DNA of 64,000 nt, from the NCBI GenBank assembly GCA_027946375.1, contig JAPEUT010000035.1:62001-126000 (forward strand), read 5' to 3'. How positions within the stretch are numbered: position 1 is the first letter of the stretch; every line of letters starts with the position of its first letter. Positions 23,242 through 35,400 of the stretch are shown in pieces. The notes under the pieces are model-generated. The model made no database searches. It worked only from the letters and a program-made list of their open reading frames with translations, and was not told where the DNA came from. The stretch comes from Neodidymelliopsis sp. IMI 364377. Its lineage: Eukaryota > Ascomycota > Dothideomycetes > Pleosporales > Didymellaceae. The translations under genes were made by a program, and so were the position numbers.

Positions 23242-23990
23242 CTAGAGAGTAGGGAAGTCTACTGAAAGTCTAGCTAAAGTGGTGTCCCTGTCTATCTCTA
23301 AGAACTTTGCACATCGGTACAGTTTCTTTGGTGGACGCGTGTCCTCACGCGACGCAAGACATGAATCCGTCGGTGTCTGGACTTTGGCCTCGTCTGCGCG
23401 GTCCCGCTTCTGGCTGCTCGAAAACGATGCTAGACCTGACTGTTCCTGGGCTGCCAAACCGACGTGCTCGGCAAGTAGTGGTAGATGATCTGGAGAAGAG
23501 TCACTGTGTTCGTGGACAGACTCTGGGGTTTCTGGCGGCGTATCTCTTGGCATCGAGGGTCCCTGATAGTGCATGAAGGCACGGACCATGTTATGGTGAT
23601 GGGCGTTGAATCGCGCGCGTGTCTCAGGGGGAGTGTGACCAAAGCGGGAGTCATCGACCTCGTCACCGTGGAGTTTGCGTCGGGGGCTCTCCCTCTCAGA
23701 CAACAATTGCAGCGCCATGTGCAACTCGTGCGCGAATGTCAGATTCTCACAATCATGATCGAAAGAGTCCAGCGGGGACACGTAGCCCAGATTGAGGCAC
23801 TTCTATTAAGTTGCAACGACTTCAGCACTATCATGGTTTTCAATGTCGGGCACCTGTACAAGTCCTTCGTCGAGTCCTTCCCATGGATCAATTTGAGGTG
23901 AATCTGTTGGAACATGGGCGATCGCAGATCCAAATATTGCGAGAACAAGAGGGGTGAGAAAGAAGTATTCGCTGAGTGTGGTCGTCGAGG
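23242..23990 (-). pseudogene. Decayed gene for a putative secreted protein
   Basis: The 3' part (23781 to 23242) is an open frame encoding a hydrophilic Pro/Glu/Ser-rich protein with TPPETPESV-like acidic patches. The same frame continues upstream past a TAA-TAG pair (about 23811-23816) into a segment that reads like a signal peptide followed by an acidic region: YFFLTPLVLAIFGSAIAH, then DPWEGLDEGL and VPDIENHDSAEVV. No in-frame ATG precedes it. I infer a decayed gene rather than a spliced one because no donor/acceptor pair removes the stops. Function unknown. Confidence 0.35.
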
Positions 23991-25508
23991 GTTGTCGTCA
24001 AAAACTGCCATTTTGCGGGTCGAGTTGAAGGTCTAAGTGCAAGCTGTGAGGCAGCCATATACTAATCCGAGATCGGCAAGCGCGATCAACATACACCACG
24101 CCCCGCCAACACCCAAATGCAAGCCTGGATCAGAACAACCAATCTGCGCCTGGAGTGATTGAAACCGCTCCTCCGCATCGAACATGTCAGCATTATCCCA
24201 GGTTAATTCAAGTCAGATACTGAGTCTGGCCTCAATGGATCGGTCTCTGCTCCCACCTCTTGCTCCAGCATTCGGTCTTCTTGGCTCCGAAGTTCCAAGG
24301 ATAGAAACTGATTGATGTTTCTAAAACAGCCATGGCATTCATTGTGAACTACGTAGACGTTGCTGTAAGCGGCGGCAATGTGTCGTGCATCCTACACTGT
24401 AGGAACATTAGACAATATTATAGCAGTGTTCTTTCTAACAATACTGTTGACGCACACCTCAGAGCTCTCATCAGTCACTCTCAAGTCTGGTCGCTTCACG
24501 CTAACTGGTGCATCAGTATTTGCGCAAGATTGACTGTTGTTAGGCCTGGCTGACATGAATTCTTTCACTTGCGCTGGCCTTCTTCAGTTGCGCTGAAATC
24601 ATCAGCCGGTCCATATCTTTGCACCTTTCCACGTTGCGCCTTGATTCAGCTTCATCCCCTCAACCATATCACCCTCTTCCCTACCCCGCCATAGGCCGAG
24701 TTTGCAGCATCGTCTTCATAGTCGCTTATTCCCTACACCATCTGCGGAAGCCTCTGCGGTTGCATTGAACACATGCTCTCTATCACATCCTTTATTTGCG
24801 CGTCGTTCAACCTAAAATTGTGAGGTGTTGCGCACAGGAGCTCTCAAGCTTGTCACGTATCGCGATGTTTTAACTAAGTTTAGTCAGTGTCAACAGCTTA
24901 CGATAGAGGGAGCTGCGGATCCATTGACCCGAGATTTCAGCCTCTACCAAGCTCGTCCAACCTTGACCGCCTGAGAAACCAGACCTACTGCCTGATCCCT
25001 CCCCTAGCCAGAAGACTCTCCCACCCCCACCAGGCACTCGAGCGCGACACGTATCAAGGCAGGACCGCCAGACACGGGCTATCCGGGCACAGTCTTCGCT
25101 TGATTGATCTCTGTCAATCCGCAAAGTGACATTCTTGCTTGACCTCACTGTCATCAATGCAACAAAAAATTTCTCATGGAGTGGAGGCAGAGAATAGAAG
25201 AAGGTCCTCGGTCTTGTTCAATCTTTCGTACTGGGAAGGGGGTTTCAGAGAAACCATTTCAGCCTCCACCTCTCCGCAGGTTCTGGGGGCATTACTGTCA
25301 CGATTGCTTCAGTAGCTTCAATGGACGTGAATGTTGATGGTAAAGCTTTCGTGGAAGACAACTTCACTGTTTCCGGCGCCTCGGCTCTGATAATGGTAGG
25401 CCGTTCATAATTTCAATTAGAGGTTTTCCCCCTCGCAGACACCTAAGGGTGGACCTTGAAGCGCGACGAGTTCCTGAAAATAGCAAACAAAGGGTTAGTC
25501 TTCCATAC
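23991..25508. other. Intergenic, about 1.5 kb
   Basis: No recognised gene. The last 70-200 bases may contain N-terminal coding sequence of the kinase locus (a frame open from about 25440 after a CGCAG acceptor). Confidence 0.4.
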
Positions 25509-26619
25509 ATGCATCTAGTATCGTCGGTGCCAGCTTCCAGCTGGAAGTGTGGAGACTGGACACTCCGCCAGAAGCTTGGCCAGGGCGGAGAAGGGAAGGT
25601 ATTCGTTGCTACAGACGGGCTTGACGTTGTCGCAGCATTCAAGGCAACCGTCCGTACGCCAATCAACGCTGCAGCTGAACCACGTAAGATGACAATGCTT
25701 AGAATATCTTCGACCGAGCTTGAAGTCCCACGAAAGACGGCATGCGTCAGCAGGTCCCCAATTTGATTGCTGTCTTTCCTCCTAAGGGGGCACAACTTGA
25801 TGCTGCGACGCTCCGGGTCCGGCGACAAGAAGTTTTACCTATAAGTACACTCCTCTGCGCAAGGAGACCATGAAAGAAAATGTCTCTATCACACTAAATT
25901 CTTCAACTTTATAGAAGTGCTAGCTGCTGTTCATGACCCTGTTGGTCACTCTTCAATTTGTCCACACTCATGGTTACGTCCATCTCGACATCAAACCCTC
26001 CAACATCGGTGTAAAGGACAGTTACGCTGTTCTTCTTGATACCGATCAAACGGTCTTACAGCATGGCAAGGTCAATATAATATTCACGCCCGGAGATAGC
26101 GGAACAGTACGTTATCTGGCACCAGAGCGGAAGATAAAAGACTACAGCTACCCAGTTGACATGTGGTCCGCAGACATCGTGCACTTCGAGATGCTATACG
26201 GCTCTCATCCATGGGAACTGCCTCAGAACCCTTTTCGCTACGATGAACCTGACGCAGATGTCTGCTCTATGTTCGAGAAGAAGTACAACAATGTGATGAT
26301 CAAGCTGGAAAGGGACGATGAACCACTCATTCCTCTCCTCATTCGCCTCTTGTCACACGAGTACTCGACTCGAAACCACGGCCCGCGTCCGACCGCAAGG
26401 GAGGCGCTTGAGGACCCTGTGTGGAACCTGGTCGACGCATGGGATCAGTCCGAGCACTCGGACAGCGGAGCGCGGCCTGCCAAGATCGCCCGCTACGAGA
26501 AGGGATCGACCACGGTGGAGTTGTCGAGTGAGACAAAGGGGGCCATGGAGAAAGCTATGAAGAAGGAAATCAAGTCGATGTCAGATTCTGGAGCTTTGGA
26601 TGCCTTCGCGGGGGAGTAG
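25509..26619 (+). pseudogene. Protein-kinase-like gene, probably broken
   Basis: Kinase landmarks are present in order but in different frames. The Gly-rich loop GQGGEGKVFVA (from about 25575) is followed by VAAFKATV. A piece VPNLIAVFPPKG lies one frame over (about 25750). The catalytic loop YVHLDIKPSN is in the long 3' frame (25933-26619), followed by a TVRYLAPE activation-segment end and VDMWSADIVHFEML. The DFG position reads DTD and the invariant Gly after MWS is lost. Frame changes near 25740 and 25935 have no convincing introns; one intron ending TTTATAG (about 25913) is possible. The tail is Lys/Glu/Ser-rich. I judge it a pseudogene or degenerate kinase. The substrate is unknown. Confidence 0.6.
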
Positions 26620-28097
26620 ACTAGTATTCAGTCCGGGGAGGTGTTGATTGCGGATCGCATTGCCATGGTGTTTGGAACTGCACTTTTTTGGATTCGATAC
26701 CCTGACCAGGCCACAAGATATCCTGACAACAAACCCATACTCGTAACAGTTCAATCGGAACGCTTGATAAACAAAACATGCCCAAAGAGTTCATCCAGTC
26801 ATTGTCTCGTGACGTTGTAATTCGGTGAAGTGGATGACCTCCATGACTAGCTAATTGCAGTTTGTTCGGGCAAGCCTTCACGCAGCAATAGAAGTGCGAA
26901 GTCATGATGTCAACCTGTTGTCTGTCGCATAACATGCTCTGTTGAATACATCGACTGTCTTGCTCTTTAGCTCATGCTTTCGTTTCTGAGGAGAGAATTG
27001 GAAGTGTTTCGTAGATGGTCTTTGGAGGTATGAATGTCGAGTGTGGTCGGGCATGGATGCTGGATCGAATCGAATAACTGGATTGGTTGTAAGTTGAGTG
27101 ATAACTCGCAAAGTGCCTAAAAATGAGCGGTGCTACTTGGTGAGACAATTAGATCTATTACTTTGGGAGAATCCATCGTGCTATTCTGTAGAACGGTCTG
27201 CGTTTGTTTATTTCAGTCGGGCACTACATGCGCCTTCGCTTTCTCTTAGGTATAAGCATAGACAGCAGTAGTTACCTCAAGCAGGTAGGGTCGGCTGTCG
27301 TAGGGCCGTATGTGGGGCTTGGTAGTTGGGTCTAGCGCTGTGATCGTCATGGTCACCGTCCTTATCATCGTTTTTGTAGTCGATTCGAGAGTCGAGACAA
27401 AGACAGACACTTTGCTACGCTTTGCAGCGCCGTGTTACGTTTCGCATGAGCGGGTTCGGCTGGTGCACAATGCTGAGAAGAGGCCTTGAGCAATCAGTTC
27501 AAAGCTTGGAAAAGTGGTGTCTATGCTCTACGTGGAGGATTAGTCGTGCGGGGAGGAAAAGATAGCTCGCTCATAGCTGGCACAAGCGTCTGAGCCCTAG
27601 CCTAACCAAGAAAGCGACTTCGCGAAGGCATTTGTATGTTTTTTTTGGCCTTTGTATCACTCGCAACAGGCAACAAGTGTATGAAGCGAGTTGTTGTTGT
27701 GTTGGGGTGGAACACCGATGGGAAAGAGATTGCTGACGGCTGTGCCGCAAGAAGTGGGGCTCTTCGCCCCCAACGCTTAGCTGCGCTATTATCCATGGCG
27801 TGATCCTTCAATAATGGGCATCTACCTTTTTTTGCCCGCAGCGAAGCGAAGCAGAGCCGCATCTTCGATTCGCTGTTACTGGGAAATCTTTCAAATGCGC
27901 AAAGACTCCAGAAGCTCAGCTTTCCGCTAAGATCAACGTTGCTGCTGACTCAAAAACACAAGCGCACTAGTGGGATCTTCATCGTGGCGCAGCATTGATT
28001 TTCACCTATAGAAGCCTTCCCACGCCTACTCCCTTTGTTATTCTTGCTTGCAAGCGGCAGCTTTATATCTCGAAATCAACCACATACTCCAACCATC
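26620..28097. other. Intergenic, about 1.5 kb
   Basis: No gene seen. The right end contains the promoter of the F-box gene. Confidence 0.5.
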
Positions 28098-29819
28098 ATG
28101 GACAATCTTTCGCAAGAACTTGTTGACCACATCACAAGTTACTTCCATCCTAGTTCCGATATTGAAGATCTAGCCCAAATACTTACTATCAACAAAGCAT
28201 TTCAAAACTCTGTAGAGAGGGTAAAGCTAGCACAATATCAACTGAATGAGAATAACACCGACAAATTCCTACGACTTTACACCAGCCAAAGGAGATATTA
28301 CCTCCGCCATGTCGAATTCCGTCCTACTCTCCCCATATCCGGGTTTGACCGTAACCCAGAGCAGGGGTGTCGCGAACAGCCCAATGATCTCCTTGAAAAA
28401 GACAAGGTGTTCACTCGCCAGATTGGTTTACTTTTCAGAACACTGAAGTGTTTAGAAGATCAGATAGGGTCTGTGATAACAGGAGTGTTGCACCTCACCA
28501 TCTTCCTACCAACAAGACCGGTCGAGGAAGACCTTTGTCGTCATCGAGTTTTTGTCTGCTGGCGTGTTCATCTACTCCACCCAGAAACCCTCCCACGACT
28601 TTCTTCCATCCATACTTTTGAGATCAAGGATGGAAGTCGCTGTCACCCTCACCATACTATGGCTCATAATCTTGCTTTGCCTTGGCTACTACCACAATCG
28701 AAGCTGGACCTACGCATTCTAACAGATCTTGCTTCAAAACTGGTTTCTTTGGGGCAACTCGAATGCAGCATCCATACTTACTTTGCTGAGATGGCTTCAG
28801 CCGACGACGTTACAAGTCATTTGGTACAAGACTGGGCAGGACCTCATCGCGACACTCGACATGACTTTGCAAGATCAGTCGAATCCATTACGACTTTACC
28901 TAACTTGAAGAGCATGAATCTCAACTTTCATCCTGGTGATGAGGAGTTGCACGAACAACGGGTACTATTACCAAATCTGGTTCTGCCACAACAATACGAT
29001 CCTTTCAGTACTAGTCTACGCTTACTTTCTCACCAACTTGAGACTATGATCCTTTGCGTCACCGCAGATCACACTCTTTTTTGGCCTACTGACGGAACTA
29101 CACCTTGTTGGCCAAACATGAAACGTCTTAGTGTTTGCTTTTTTGCTCCTAGCCCATCTGGGGCTTGGTATTTTGAAGGGCCTCAAGGGGAAGGCTCTGA
29201 CGCATCCCCCGGCTTCGAGGTAACACAAGGACATTACGAACCAACCCGAATCAATGCGACAGACCGTTACTACGACAAACTTGATGTGGACAGAGAATCT
29301 GAAGAAATACATAACAAGTTCCGGATAACGCCTAATGGGAAGGTGCTACGCCCTTTTCTTGTCTCATTTGCCAACGCAATCAACAAAATGCCTTCTCTGC
29401 GAAAAGCAGTCTTGTGGACAAAACTTGCATTCGAACCTAGCGCCGTGAACGATTGCTACAAAAACATCAAGATCGAAATTGGTAACACAGCTTGTAACCC
29501 AACTAACCTTGCCTGGGGGATTGTATACGCAAAACCAGGAGAAACCGTTGGGTGGAAAATCCATAACAAATTTTGCCCATCAAAGCATTTTTGGAGTCAC
29601 GAGAAACCCTGTTCTTCAAGGCAATTCTGGTGGATGACCCAGGATTGGCGTCCGGACGCGACTCTGTACTCACTGTTCGATAGAATCGGTCAACTCGAAC
29701 ATGGAAATAAGACAATACATCACTGGCCAAGTGACATGGGGCACAAATGGTATCGCCACTGTGTGCTGAAAAGTTTGATCAAGAAACCATGGCGTCTCGA
29801 CGGATTCTCTTGTAGATAG
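28098..29819 (+). CDS. F-box-like protein
   Basis: Intronless, 573 residues from ATG 28098 (an earlier in-frame Met at 28035 adds a leader without conservation). The N terminus LSQELVDHITSYFH followed by a hydrophobic helix and NKAFQNSV resembles a fungal F-box, the motif that docks substrates to SCF ubiquitin ligases through Skp1. The remaining about 520 residues, with Trp-rich C-terminal patches (VGWKIHNKF, WWMTQDWRPDATLYSLFDRIG), resemble the large, poorly characterised C-terminal regions common in Pleosporales F-box expansions; I see no clear LRR periodicity. Substrate unknown. Confidence 0.78.
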   Translation: MDNLSQELVDHITSYFHPSSDIEDLAQILTINKAFQNSVERVKLAQYQLNENNTDKFLRLYTSQRRYYLRHVEFRPTLPISGFDRNPEQGCREQPNDLLEKDKVFTRQIGLLFRTLKCLEDQIGSVITGVLHLTIFLPTRPVEEDLCRHRVFVCWRVHLLHPETLPRLSSIHTFEIKDGSRCHPHHTMAHNLALPWLLPQSKLDLRILTDLASKLVSLGQLECSIHTYFAEMASADDVTSHLVQDWAGPHRDTRHDFARSVESITTLPNLKSMNLNFHPGDEELHEQRVLLPNLVLPQQYDPFSTSLRLLSHQLETMILCVTADHTLFWPTDGTTPCWPNMKRLSVCFFAPSPSGAWYFEGPQGEGSDASPGFEVTQGHYEPTRINATDRYYDKLDVDRESEEIHNKFRITPNGKVLRPFLVSFANAINKMPSLRKAVLWTKLAFEPSAVNDCYKNIKIEIGNTACNPTNLAWGIVYAKPGETVGWKIHNKFCPSKHFWSHEKPCSSRQFWWMTQDWRPDATLYSLFDRIGQLEHGNKTIHHWPSDMGHKWYRHCVLKSLIKKPWRLDGFSCR

Positions 29820-29936
29820 ATTGCTCGTACATGCAGTAGCTAAATACATGTTCTAAAAGTTCGCTTCCCTGTTTTTCCGGTCTTTGTAGGCACTACCATA
29901 GTCAGCCGCACGAGAAGGCCCGCCACCACGATTCCT

Positions 29937-31817
29937 CTACGAAGACGATCCGCCTTTGTTCATTCCCTGCTTCTTTTCAGCGTGATCTTTTACGTCGGTA
30001 CTAGAGTTCCCTTCTTTAGCCGCAGGTCTTTTCTTTCCTGCTACCGCCGATCCCGATGGCAATTTTCCAAGCTTACCTTCTACCTGAGCCTTCCACGTTT
30101 CATCGATCCACTTGACCCATGCGCAGTCCTGATCCGTTGGGGTGTTTGGTCTCGATCCGGTTGCCTTTCCCTTTCCTTTGTTACTTAGATCCTTGGAGTC
30201 CTTGGAGTCCTTGGAGTCGCAACCAGAGCTCATCTCCTTGATCTTCTCATTCATGAACTCGGTCCGCTTACTCACGGCTGTATCCCAGATCTTGTCCATG
30301 TATGCCAGCCACTGAGCTTGAAGACCTTTTCCCATTTTCGTCCAGCATATCTCTTCAACCATCACATCTTCTACAACTTTCATCATCTTCCCTATTCGCT
30401 GGGTTTATTTACCAAAGATATCCCGAATCTCTGGATTTACCAAGTATAAACCAACGGTCAATGTATCTCGCAGATCCATCAACGGATTCTTACCAAAAGC
30501 TTTGTCGCCGACAGGGGTCTTTTTGCCGAATATCTAAATCAACGTCAGCAGGCATATTAGGTTCAATTTATGGGCAACTCACATGCTGTTTCATCACCCG
30601 ATTCGGGCGTTCATCCAGAAGCACAAACTCTCTCTCGTAGTGATGTTTAGATGGGTATGCCCGAGCGAGAAGTTGTGAGAATGTTAGAGTAAGTGTCTCC
30701 TTGTCGTCCTTGCCACCATCCCAAAACACTTTAAATTTTTTCAACTCTTCGTCTTCCTCCTTGTTGTCTTTCTTCGCTTTCGGCAAATACTCTTTGAGTT
30801 CATCGCAGGTGTCACCACCTCGTTCATCGAAGAAGTCTCCCACATTGTGCCATTCCAGAACATGCTCAACGTCGAGGCTTCTTACTGTCCCCTCCTTCTC
30901 TGTCTCTTTGATAGACCCCAAAAGGAGTTTGAGTTTGTCTTCTTTGTCAAACCCATATAGCTTTACTTCCTTCTTTTTCTTCTGGCAAGAGTCAATTCAA
31001 GTTTGTACTGTGAGGATAATATGGCACTGACCAGATCTGTTGGGGTAGGATATGCATCTGAGAACAATGTTTTCCCGCACGTCCCGACTGACTTTGGACC
31101 TCCCCTCTTAGCTAGAGGGTTCGCGGTACGCTGAATTAAATCCAGCAAGATAGCCCTACCAGACAGGTTTTGACCTGCCAGTCTCGGAGTAGAGCCTGTC
31201 GTGATTTTCTTGCCTGGTGTTGTGCCCTTTTTGCCAGGTCTGGTTTTGCATACAGTCTTCTTTCCCGGTGCATTACTCTTTAGAACCGTAGGAGTCTTGT
31301 CCCCAGGCTTCTTCTGTTCTGGCACTGCATCGGTCTTCTTGCCAGAATCCTTACCTTTTGGCGCCGTGGAAGTCTTCTGACCAGCACCCGCTTTCTTGGT
31401 TTCTCGCCTGACACGTCGACGTGTTACAAATTCAGAGTTCAACTTAGAGTCGTTTTCGGCTCCATCGATAGTATAGTGGACGTCTTGGTATACCGCGGAT
31501 CCTCCAAGTATAATATCACTGGCACAATTCTTGACAATATTGGCGAAGACGGAGATGCAGGCGTAATTGTCTGTGGTCTTAAATGGCCCAGCAAAGCTTA
31601 GCTTGAACGGTGCGTTGTGGAATGTAGTAGCAACATTGTTGTTTTTGGACCACTCAGCACAGACCTTGCGAGTTATCGAGTTTAGCTGCTCAAGAGACAC
31701 GTCTCCGCCAGCAGAGATTGGCTCCATATTGCAGCTTGCTGCTTGAGTTAAAATGATGTTTCCAGATACAGAGGTACCTAAAATTGCCGCCAGGGCTGAG
31801 GAAGTAGAAAGTCTCAT
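29937..31817 (-). CDS. Secreted Lys-rich modular protein, killer-toxin/chitinase-tail-like
   Basis: Four exons (introns 30982-31031, 30534-30582 and 30399-30440, all phase 0) give 579 residues. ATG 31817 begins a signal peptide (MRLSTSSALAAILG...). Residues about 25-130 form a Cys-containing domain (VCAEW, YACISVFANIVKNC, GGSAVYQDVHYTI). A Lys/Thr/Pro-rich linker follows, with repeated GKKT units and potential dibasic sites. The C-terminal half has VEHVLEWHNVGDFFDERG, resembling a module I associate with GH18 killer-toxin-like chitinases; I see no GH18 catalytic motif. A 9-bp tandem repeat near 30188 encodes DSK three times. The 42-bp last intron is the least certain. Function unknown; extracellular location is inferred. 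Confidence 0.65.
30188..30216. repeat. 9-bp tandem repeat in coding sequence
   Basis: CTTGGAGTC is repeated three times in a row (plus-strand reading), encoding Asp-Ser-Lys units in the secreted modular protein. In-frame repeats of this kind often vary in copy number between strains. Confidence 0.8.
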
Positions 31818-33739
31818 GATGATGAGGGTAGAGAACGTTGAAATTCTAGTGAATGAATGGATGCGGACTGTAAAAGAAAGACGCAAATAAACGAATGAAT
31901 GTGAGCTGTTGGAAACGACAATATGAGAGGAATAAGTGTGAAGTGATGATCTGAAGGCATCGTAAAGGCTCAGTCTTAGCTTCTTATATCCTATGGTCTA
32001 TCTGTTCCTGTAGTTGCGAATCTGTGTATTGTGGCACGGAAAAGACTAGCTTTCGATGTTCGGAGTTCGAAAGCCGAGCAAGGCGGATGTGAAGCAACGC
32101 GCTAGGAACTGCATCGCGATAGCGCCCTGCCCCTACACATTACAAAGATATGCTCAGTCACTATCATTTCACAACGCATAGACCTCAACACTGTGTATAG
32201 ATTGAGTCAAACCCCATGCTCGAAATTTGCCGCTGCGAACGTTCTTCACCAACCAGGCTTTGATATCTTGAGAAAAGATTTCAGTTTAAGATGGTGATGT
32301 TCTTGTGATAATTCGATTAAAGGCTCTGTTCAGAGTCAATTGATGCAGATCAAGTCTCCCTACTGTTCTCATGCACTATCAATGCAGTTGTCTGTTCGCA
32401 CTCCTTACTTTGGCAATATACATCTAAGTTCGCGATTCGGGGTCCAAGTCGATGTTGGAGTTGATCCCTACGGATTCGGATTGTGGCGCAGCCCGCAGAA
32501 ACGAGCGAATCAACGGTCAAAAAACGGAAAACCTCTCCACTTCCGGACGTGGTGTGCACAAGGAAAGCGGCGTACTCACTGCATGTTTCACGTCCCACTT
32601 GCCGGCGCTTGCATACACATGCGACACCATGAGATCCGCTTTACCTGCGCGGGCATCCACCGGAGCTCGCCGTTAGGTCTGCTTTCTTGCCGGCTCAAGT
32701 AAACGGCGCATCGTTACGTCGTAGACCACTCTTTCAACCTGCACACTCAGCACGACGTCTTTCACTGCATCTGGCCTGCGTCCAGCGCAATGCATTCGCC
32801 GTGCGCCAGCATTTTCACTGTCTCGATCATACGAGCTGTCGGCGAGGTAGCGTGTTCTTGTCTTCAGGTACTGCCCAAGGTTAGCGTAAGTCTGCTCATC
32901 GCGACACGCAGACAGCAGACAGCAGCTGTATCTTAATCACGCTAATGTAGTGGAGCACGTCAGTCAGCATGTACAAGCAGTTATTTGGAGTGCGCAAGCG
33001 GTTCATCGCGGCGTTAAACAGAAGAAGAATTATATAACCGCGCGTTGAGTAGTGCCTGCATCTGAGCGTCATGTTTGTTGCTGTTCAACTCATCCTACTA
33101 CCGAACCGTCAGCAAGTACTGTGATATCTGTCGCTCCAGCTACGTGTGTACTTCCTCCATATATCCAGACTTTTTCCACATTTGTCCGACAGACCAGTCA
33201 AGCTCATCAGCTTTGGCATGGTAAACAACAGCTAAAGTTCTGTGAACAATCGATGTAACCACCATCAATGAGGTTCAGGTCTTGCCTCGTGACCAGCTAT
33301 GTACGGGAAAAGAAGTGGGACCTGGTAGAATCTCCACTCTAATACCAGTAGCTAGCAGCTTCGTCTCCAGAAATGAAATCAATTCGGTCATGCCCCGCTG
33401 TCAATATTGTGGCTTATTGGATGCTTTATGGGTTGCCACCTGGTACAACTAAGTGTACACCCTACGTTTCGACGCGATGCTGGCCCTATGTGGGATTTGT
33501 TGAGAGCTTATAAAGTCACTGGGGTGCAGCTCTCAACCTACCGGTCATCACTATTCTGAGGCGGCTTTCTCAGACTTGCAAGTGTGGGGCTGTTGCTGTC
33601 AGTTTGCTTGACGATGATACAGAACGTATTTGTGGAAGATCAAGAGTTCTGATTGTGCATTTGAAGTAAGATTGAACATGGCTTCCGTCACTTCTCGCAG
33701 AAAAGTAATACCATAGCCGGTATATGATGCAACTGACGC
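31818..33739. other. Intergenic, about 1.9 kb
   Basis: Contains the promoter of the minus-strand modular-protein gene (minus-strand ATATAAG near 31985). Overlapping frames around 32340-32880 show no motif and look random. Confidence 0.45.
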
Positions 33740-34598
33740 TCAGCTACTCCTGATTGCAGCAGCAACAGCCGAATACCAACTATTGGCAAGCACCTTCGCG
33801 CCGGCATCGTTTGGGTGAACACCATCAACTGTCATCGTCGCCGTGTTGAATCCGGTCCAGACGTCGACCACTGTGATCGGTGAACTCGAAGTACTCTTGG
33901 TGGGCGCCCATGTAGCGATGGCACTGTTCAAATTAATGACTCGTTGTCCACATTCGCCACATCCGGAAGGATTCATCGGGAGAATCTTCGCTACGAGGAT
34001 CTTCATCGTGGGTTTCGAAGCTCGCATCTGGTCCACCAACTTGCTAAAGGTGGTGGTGATCGTCGCTGGTGATTGGTTGTTCCACACGTCGTTCGTTCCC
34101 AGCTGAGATCTATTAGCGCCTACGACACGGAGTTCTTGGGACAAAAAACTCACGTGCATCACGACAATGTCAGGTTTTGTCGAAGACAACCACCCTGGAA
34201 GCAAGTTCTGGTTGGCGATATTGGTCGCAAGATATCCGCCCTAACCACGAGTCAATTACAAGCAAAGATTTCAGTGCGGTGCTGAGCTCACGTGGCCTTC
34301 GTTCTCGCCATCGTATGTGAATCCACAACCTTGTGCAGGCAACGTGCCCACAAAGTCAGTGTTGGTGATCCCCGCCTGCTGCAACTTCTGCCACAGATAA
34401 GCGCGCCAACATCCCTGCACTTAGTCAGTACCCACACTGCTTCACAGTTTGAGGGTTGCGTACAGGACTCCCTGTGATAGAGTCACCTAGAGCCATGACT
34501 CTGACGGTTGACAGGCGTTCAGCTAGGTCGGCCGGAGCCGCAGCCCCAACAGCGGCCAAAGACAGCGCTAGGGCGATTGCAGATGATGTAAGGCGCAT
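33740..34598 (-). CDS. SGNH hydrolase, carbohydrate esterase family 3-like
   Basis: Four exons (introns 34415-34463, 34241-34291 and 34103-34153, all phase 0) give 235 residues with signal peptide (1-20, VGAAA). All SGNH blocks are intact: GDSITGS with nucleophile Ser40, the block II glycine in NEGHGGYLATNI created by splicing, GTNDVW with Asn119 (also rebuilt by splicing), and DGVHPND with Asp208 and His211. GDSITGSPGCWRAYLWQKL and the PSGCGECGQRV segment are characteristic of fungal CE3 acetyl xylan esterases, which remove acetyl groups from plant xylan outside the cell. Single domain without a carbohydrate-binding module. A TATAAG element lies about 75 bp upstream. Confidence 0.92.
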
Positions 34599-35400
34599 GA
34601 TGAAGAAATTGAAGAGTTCGAGGTCGAGTCTATAGTTGAAAATTGAGTTGTGACACCGTCTCGCAGCTTCTTATACTTATCGTCGCTCGAAAGGATGCAC
34701 GTACGCAGTGGCTAACCTGTGGGCCTGAGCGATGCGTTACCCCTCATCATAGAGAGTGTTAGATGAATCGTCAGATTATCCGTGCCACACGAGAAGTGGT
34801 CAAATCGAATGATAGGCACTGGACGTGGTGTCGAGTTAACTTTCTATGATCGTATGTGCCGGCACATCAAACTAGCACACAATTGGCATACGGTCTTTGG
34901 CGGATCGAATAGTTCATCGCAACATACCATCGATGTGTGGGTTCAATGTCGACGGAGAGATATCAAGAATCTCGTCAAACAAAGACTAGACACGCGAGAA
35001 TCAGAATCCAATATGGCCTCACTTTACTGGAAACATCGTTTCCGGAGGCCAAATTCCGTGCTCGAAATGGATCGGACGCGGGGTCGGACGTTCTCTTTTT
35101 GAACTGGACGTCTCAATCTTCGGCCCATCAAAAGGATGACCTCCAGGTGTCATCGAAATGAACATGCAAAGTTGCGTGTGGGGAGCAACAGAGATGGCGA
35201 TGACTGTGGGGCAGCAAGGAAGGGCTGGGCTAGCGTGGACGCTAGAGCTAATTAAGCAAGTGCGATGTTTTTCGGCAACAGCTCGAACGCTCCGTCCCTT
35301 CGACCTTTGCTGTCACTTTGTCTCATCCTCAACCTTTAGCTTCAAGGCCGCCTTCTACCACTCTCATGTGGCTGTGCATTGTCAATACACGTTGGTTTCG
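34599..35400. other. Intergenic
   Basis: Divergent space between the CE3 gene and the regulator pseudogene; no other gene recognised. Confidence 0.5.

Noticed and set aside
25364..25828. 154-codon minus-strand frame
   Set aside because: It is antisense to the kinase-like N lobe and has no motif of its own.
32340..32884. Cluster of overlapping open frames on both strands
   Set aside because: No domain, no consistent splicing, and similar openness on both strands suggests chance.
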